From an uncultured Caulobacter sp. (lineage in GTDB: Bacteria > Pseudomonadota > Alphaproteobacteria > Caulobacterales > Caulobacteraceae): a stretch of 33,724 nt of DNA. Below the pieces are notes generated by a model. The model was not told the DNA's origin. It did not search any database and was given only the letters and a program-made list of their open reading frames with translations. Where the stretch lies: contig CALKHU010000268.1 of NCBI GenBank assembly GCA_937991555.1, forward strand, positions 1-33,724, in the 5' to 3' direction. This document shows positions 31,136 through 33,724 of this stretch, piece after piece; the first letter of the stretch is position 1, and each line of letters begins with the position of its first letter. Both the position numbers and the translations under genes were made by a program.

Positions 31136-32199
31136 TGAGTCTGCTTGAACGCCTGCGGGCCGAGATCGAGGCGAGCGGCCCGATCAGCGTGGCCGAGTAC
31201 ATGCACCGCTGCCTCAACGACCCCAGGGACGGCTATTACGCCACGCGGCCGGCGCTGGGGGACCAGGGCGACTTCATCACCGCGCCGCTGATCAGCCAGA
31301 TGTTCGGCGAGTTGCTCGGCCTCTGGGCGGTGGAGACCTGGACGCGGCTGGGCAAGCCGGCGCGCTTCCGGCTGGTCGAGATGGGACCCGGCGACGGCAC
31401 GTTGATGAGCGACCTGCTGCGCGCCGTGCGGCTGGCGCCGGACTTCGTGGCGGCGGCTGACCTGTGGATGATCGAGACCTCGGCGCCGCTGGCGAAGATC
31501 CAGGAGGCCAGGCTGGCCGGCGCCGTCCTGACCCCGCAGTGGGCGAAGACCCTCGACGGCATTCCCGCCGGCGCGCCGGTGATCCTGATCGCCAACGAGC
31601 TGCTCGACTGCCTGCCGGCGCGGCAGTTCGTCCATGCCGGCGGCGGCTGGGTCGAGCGGCTGGTGGGCGTCGGGCCGGACGGCGCGCTGGCCTTCGGCCT
31701 GGCGCCGACGAAGGACGGTTCGACGCCGCCGCCCGACAGCCCGATCCTCGAGGTGTCCGACGCCCAGGAAGCGATGGGCGAGGCGCTCGGGGCGCTGGTC
31801 GCGCGCGAAGGCGGCGCGGCGCTGCTCATCGACTACGGCCGCGGCCAGCCCGAGTTCGGCGACACGCTGCAGGCGCTGAAGGGCCACGAGAAGGTCGACC
31901 CCCTCGCCTTCCCCGGCGAGTCCGACCTGACCGTCTACGCCGACTTCCCGGTCGTCCGGGACGCCGCGCGGAAGGCCGGGGCGGCGGCGACCGACGCCAT
32001 CCCCCAGGGCCTGTTCCTGGGCATGCTGGGCATCCAGCACCGGGCCGAGACCCTGAAGGCCGCGCGTCCGGACCGGGCCGAGGTCATCGACCGGCAGCTG
32101 GCGCGGCTGGTCGCGCCCGACCAGATGGGCGAGCTATTCAAGGCCGCCTGCATCCATTCGCCGGGGCTGGTTCCGCCGGGCTTCGAGGCGGCGGCGTGA
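31135..32199 (+). CDS. Protein arginine methyltransferase NDUFAF7/MidA-like (class I SAM-dependent)
   Basis: A 354-residue methyltransferase of the DUF185 family. 'EIEASGPISVAEYMHRCLNDPRDGYYATRPALGDQGDFITAPLISQMFGELLGLWAVETW' is the diagnostic N-terminus, followed by the SAM-binding 'LVEMGPGDGTLMSDLLRA'. 'ELLDCLPARQFV' and 'LLIDYGRGQPEFGDTLQALKGHEKVDPL' are core family blocks, as is 'DLTVYADFP'. In mitochondria NDUFAF7 methylates NDUFS2 of complex I; a similar role in complex I assembly is inferred here. The ATG overlaps the lgt stop by one base (TGATG), so translation is coupled. Confidence 0.9.
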   Translation: MSLLERLRAEIEASGPISVAEYMHRCLNDPRDGYYATRPALGDQGDFITAPLISQMFGELLGLWAVETWTRLGKPARFRLVEMGPGDGTLMSDLLRAVRLAPDFVAAADLWMIETSAPLAKIQEARLAGAVLTPQWAKTLDGIPAGAPVILIANELLDCLPARQFVHAGGGWVERLVGVGPDGALAFGLAPTKDGSTPPPDSPILEVSDAQEAMGEALGALVAREGGAALLIDYGRGQPEFGDTLQALKGHEKVDPLAFPGESDLTVYADFPVVRDAARKAGAAATDAIPQGLFLGMLGIQHRAETLKAARPDRAEVIDRQLARLVAPDQMGELFKAACIHSPGLVPPGFEAAA

Positions 32200-32969
32200 G
32201 CCTGCCCGTCGTCCAGAGCGGGAAGCTGTCCGCGGTGGGGGGCGTCCGCCATGCCTTCTTCACCCGAAGGGGCGGCGTCTCGATGGGACTGTACGACAGC
32301 CTCAACGTCGGGCGCGGTTCGCGCGACGAGCCGGCGGACGTGGCGGAGAACCGGAGGCGGGCGGCGGCCTGGTTCGACCTGCCGTCCGCCGCGCTGAACA
32401 CCTGCTACCAGATCCACTCGGCCATCGCGGTGAAGGCCGACCGTCCCTGGGGTGACGAGCGGCCCGAGGCCGATGGCGTGGTCGCGGACCGACCAGGGAT
32501 CATCTGCGGCGCGCTGTCGGCCGACTGCGCGCCCGTGCTGCTCGTCGACCCCGAGGCGCGCGTGGTCGCCGCCTGTCACGCCGGCTGGCAGGGGGCGCTG
32601 AACGGCATCGTGGGCTCGACGGTCGAGGCCATGCGGGCGCAGGGCGCGGATCCCCGGCGCATGATCGCCGCCATCGGCCCCTGCATCGGGCCGCAATCCT
32701 ACGAGGTCGGGCTGGAGTTCCTGGAGCGGTTCGAGCGGGAAGCGCCGGGATCGACCCGCTTCTTCGCGGCGGGCGTCAGCGACGACAAGCGCATGTTCGA
32801 CCTGCCCGCCTTCGTGCTGTGGCGTATCGAGCAGGCCGGGATCGGCGACGCCGAATGGGTCGGCCGCGACACCTGCGCCGAGGAGGCCGACTTCTTCTCC
32901 AATCGCCGCGCCGTCCGGCGCGGCGAAGGGGACTACGGCCGGCTGCTGAGCGCGATCGCCCTGGCCTAA
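32196..32969 (+). CDS. pgeF: Peptidoglycan editing factor PgeF (YfiH/laccase-domain)
   Basis: A 257-residue cytoplasmic protein of the DUF152/PF02578 family. 'RHAFFTRRGGVSMGLYDSLNVG' (18-39) is the N-terminal signature. The Zn-binding block is 'LSADCAPVLLVD' (Cys) with 'VAACHAGWQGALNGIV' (His-Ala-Gly-Trp), and 'AIGPCIGPQSYEVG' closes the site. The family is described both as a peptidoglycan-editing factor and as a purine nucleoside phosphorylase/adenosine deaminase, so it may have a salvage role. The GTG start overlaps the midA stop as GTGA, so translation is coupled. It ends the lgt operon. Confidence 0.93.
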   Translation: MSLPVVQSGKLSAVGGVRHAFFTRRGGVSMGLYDSLNVGRGSRDEPADVAENRRRAAAWFDLPSAALNTCYQIHSAIAVKADRPWGDERPEADGVVADRPGIICGALSADCAPVLLVDPEARVVAACHAGWQGALNGIVGSTVEAMRAQGADPRRMIAAIGPCIGPQSYEVGLEFLERFEREAPGSTRFFAAGVSDDKRMFDLPAFVLWRIEQAGIGDAEWVGRDTCAEEADFFSNRRAVRRGEGDYGRLLSAIALA

Positions 32970-33053
32970 TTTATACGGGCATTGCGCCTTCGACTCGCCA
33001 TATCGTTGATTTGCATGTAACGCTTCGGGCGATCGCGCGCGTCCGGAGGGGCC

Positions 33054-33724
33054 ATGCTGCATCCAGTGATCCTGAGCGGCGGCGCCGGGGAGCGCCTCTG
33101 GCCGGCGTCGACACCCGGCAGACCCAAACCGTTCCTGCCGCTGACCGGGGGCGAGACGACCTTTGCGGGCGCGCTGGCGAGGGCGGGGGCCCTGCCCGCC
33201 GCCGGCCCCGTCACCGTGGTGTCCGGCCGCCGGCACGAGGCGGCGGTGCGCGCCGGGCTCGCCGGGCAGGACGCCGTCGTCATCCTCGAACCCGAGCCCC
33301 GCAACACCGCCCCGGCCATGACGGCGGCGGCGCTTGTGCTGGCCGCGCGGGACCCGGACGCCGTCCTGCTGTTCCTGCCCGCCGATCACCTGACGCCCGA
33401 TGACGAGGTCTTCGCGAGGCACGTCGAAGCCATGGCGGCGCAGGCCGAGGCGGGACGCATCGCCCTGCTGGGCATGACCCCCACGGGTCCGTCGCCGGCC
33501 TATGGCTACGTGCTCGCCGGGCCCGGCGCCGCAGGATCGCGTCCCGTCCGCCGGTTCGTCGAAAAACCGGACGTCGCGCGCGCGACGGCGCTGATCGCCG
33601 AGGGGGCCCTGTGGAACGCGGGCGTGTTCTGCCTGCGGGCCGATGTCCTCGTCGAGGAGATGCGACGACAGGCGCCGGGCGTCCTGGCTGCGGCGGCCGA
33701 AGCGGTGCGCCTCAGCCGGCGGGT
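33054..33724 (+). CDS. Mannose-1-phosphate guanylyltransferase, N-terminal part
   Basis: The first 223 codons of a ManC/CpsB-type enzyme, which makes GDP-mannose from mannose 1-phosphate and GTP for capsule, LPS or exopolysaccharide; the rest is past the window. 'PVILSGGAGERLWPASTPGRPKPFLPL' (4-30) is the nucleotide-binding signature. 'ILEPEPRNTAPAMTAAALVLAARDPDAVLLFLPADHL' is the conserved central block, with 'YGYVLAG', 'VRRFVEKPD' and 'LWNAGVFCLRADVL' for sugar binding. A GGAGGGG site lies 3 nt before the ATG at 33054. Whether the C-terminal isomerase domain of bifunctional enzymes is present cannot be told. Confidence 0.92.
   Translation, partial: MLHPVILSGGAGERLWPASTPGRPKPFLPLTGGETTFAGALARAGALPAAGPVTVVSGRRHEAAVRAGLAGQDAVVILEPEPRNTAPAMTAAALVLAARDPDAVLLFLPADHLTPDDEVFARHVEAMAAQAEAGRIALLGMTPTGPSPAYGYVLAGPGAAGSRPVRRFVEKPDVARATALIAEGALWNAGVFCLRADVLVEEMRRQAPGVLAAAAEAVRLSRR

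Noticed and set aside
31464..32195. Upstream part of the frame containing pgeF
   Set aside because: It overlaps midA in another frame and is arginine/glycine-rich without homology; the GTG at 32196 starts the real gene.

Overview
The window looks like chromosome from a high-GC alphaproteobacterium, most likely of the Caulobacterales (Brevundimonas, Phenylobacterium or Caulobacter type). This is inferred from the very GC-rich third codon positions, a SusC-like TonB receptor with an AQKREQSLQDVP-type N-terminus, an RpoH-family sigma factor, and the ubiK / lgt-midA-pgeF arrangement. I could not run a search, so the genus is open.

Layout. 1-2.6 kb: start of a DUF2064 nucleotidyl/glycosyltransferase-like gene, tRNA-Arg(CCU), the dicarboxylate carrier dctA and, convergently, a heat-shock sigma factor. 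2.6-7.4 kb, minus strand: Baeyer-Villiger-type monooxygenase, glucokinase, a small lipoprotein and SelO. 7.4-11.3 kb, plus strand: NhaA antiporter and a large TonB-dependent receptor with a structured leader and a strong terminator. 11.3-21.4 kb, mostly minus strand: a catabolic block with a GDSAGG-type esterase, feruloyl-CoA-synthetase-like ligase, epoxide-hydrolase-like enzyme, second acyl-CoA ligase, aldehyde dehydrogenase, SMP-30 lactonase with a small membrane protein, and a Nudix hydrolase. It is interrupted on the plus strand by a toxin-antitoxin pair whose ParE gene is frameshifted. 21.4-24.8 kb, plus strand: a 26-residue membrane microprotein, pteridine-reductase-like SDR, FolB, two membrane proteins and a TPR protein. 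24.9-29.8 kb: ilvE (minus), a MarR / response regulator / histidine kinase operon (plus), proC and a YbjN-like protein (minus). 29.9-33.7 kb: ubiK divergent from lgt-midA-pgeF, then the start of a mannose-1-phosphate guanylyltransferase gene.

How it fits together. The catabolic genes could take up (TonB receptor, DctA), oxygenate (BVMO), hydrolyse (esterase, lactonase, epoxide hydrolase), oxidise (ALDH) and CoA-activate (two ligases) aromatic, terpenoid or cyclic-ketone compounds. This is inference from co-location, not a demonstrated pathway. Two of these genes have operator-like palindromes at their promoters.

The least ordinary features are non-coding or broken: a hairpin that pairs out the whole Shine-Dalgarno sequence of the heat-shock sigma factor, directly abutting its AUG; a 52-nt nested stem-loop before the TonB receptor; three inverted pairs of REP-like hairpin repeats whose two halves differ by compensating base changes, one pair enclosing the ilvE terminator; and a ParE toxin broken by one extra G in a six-G run.
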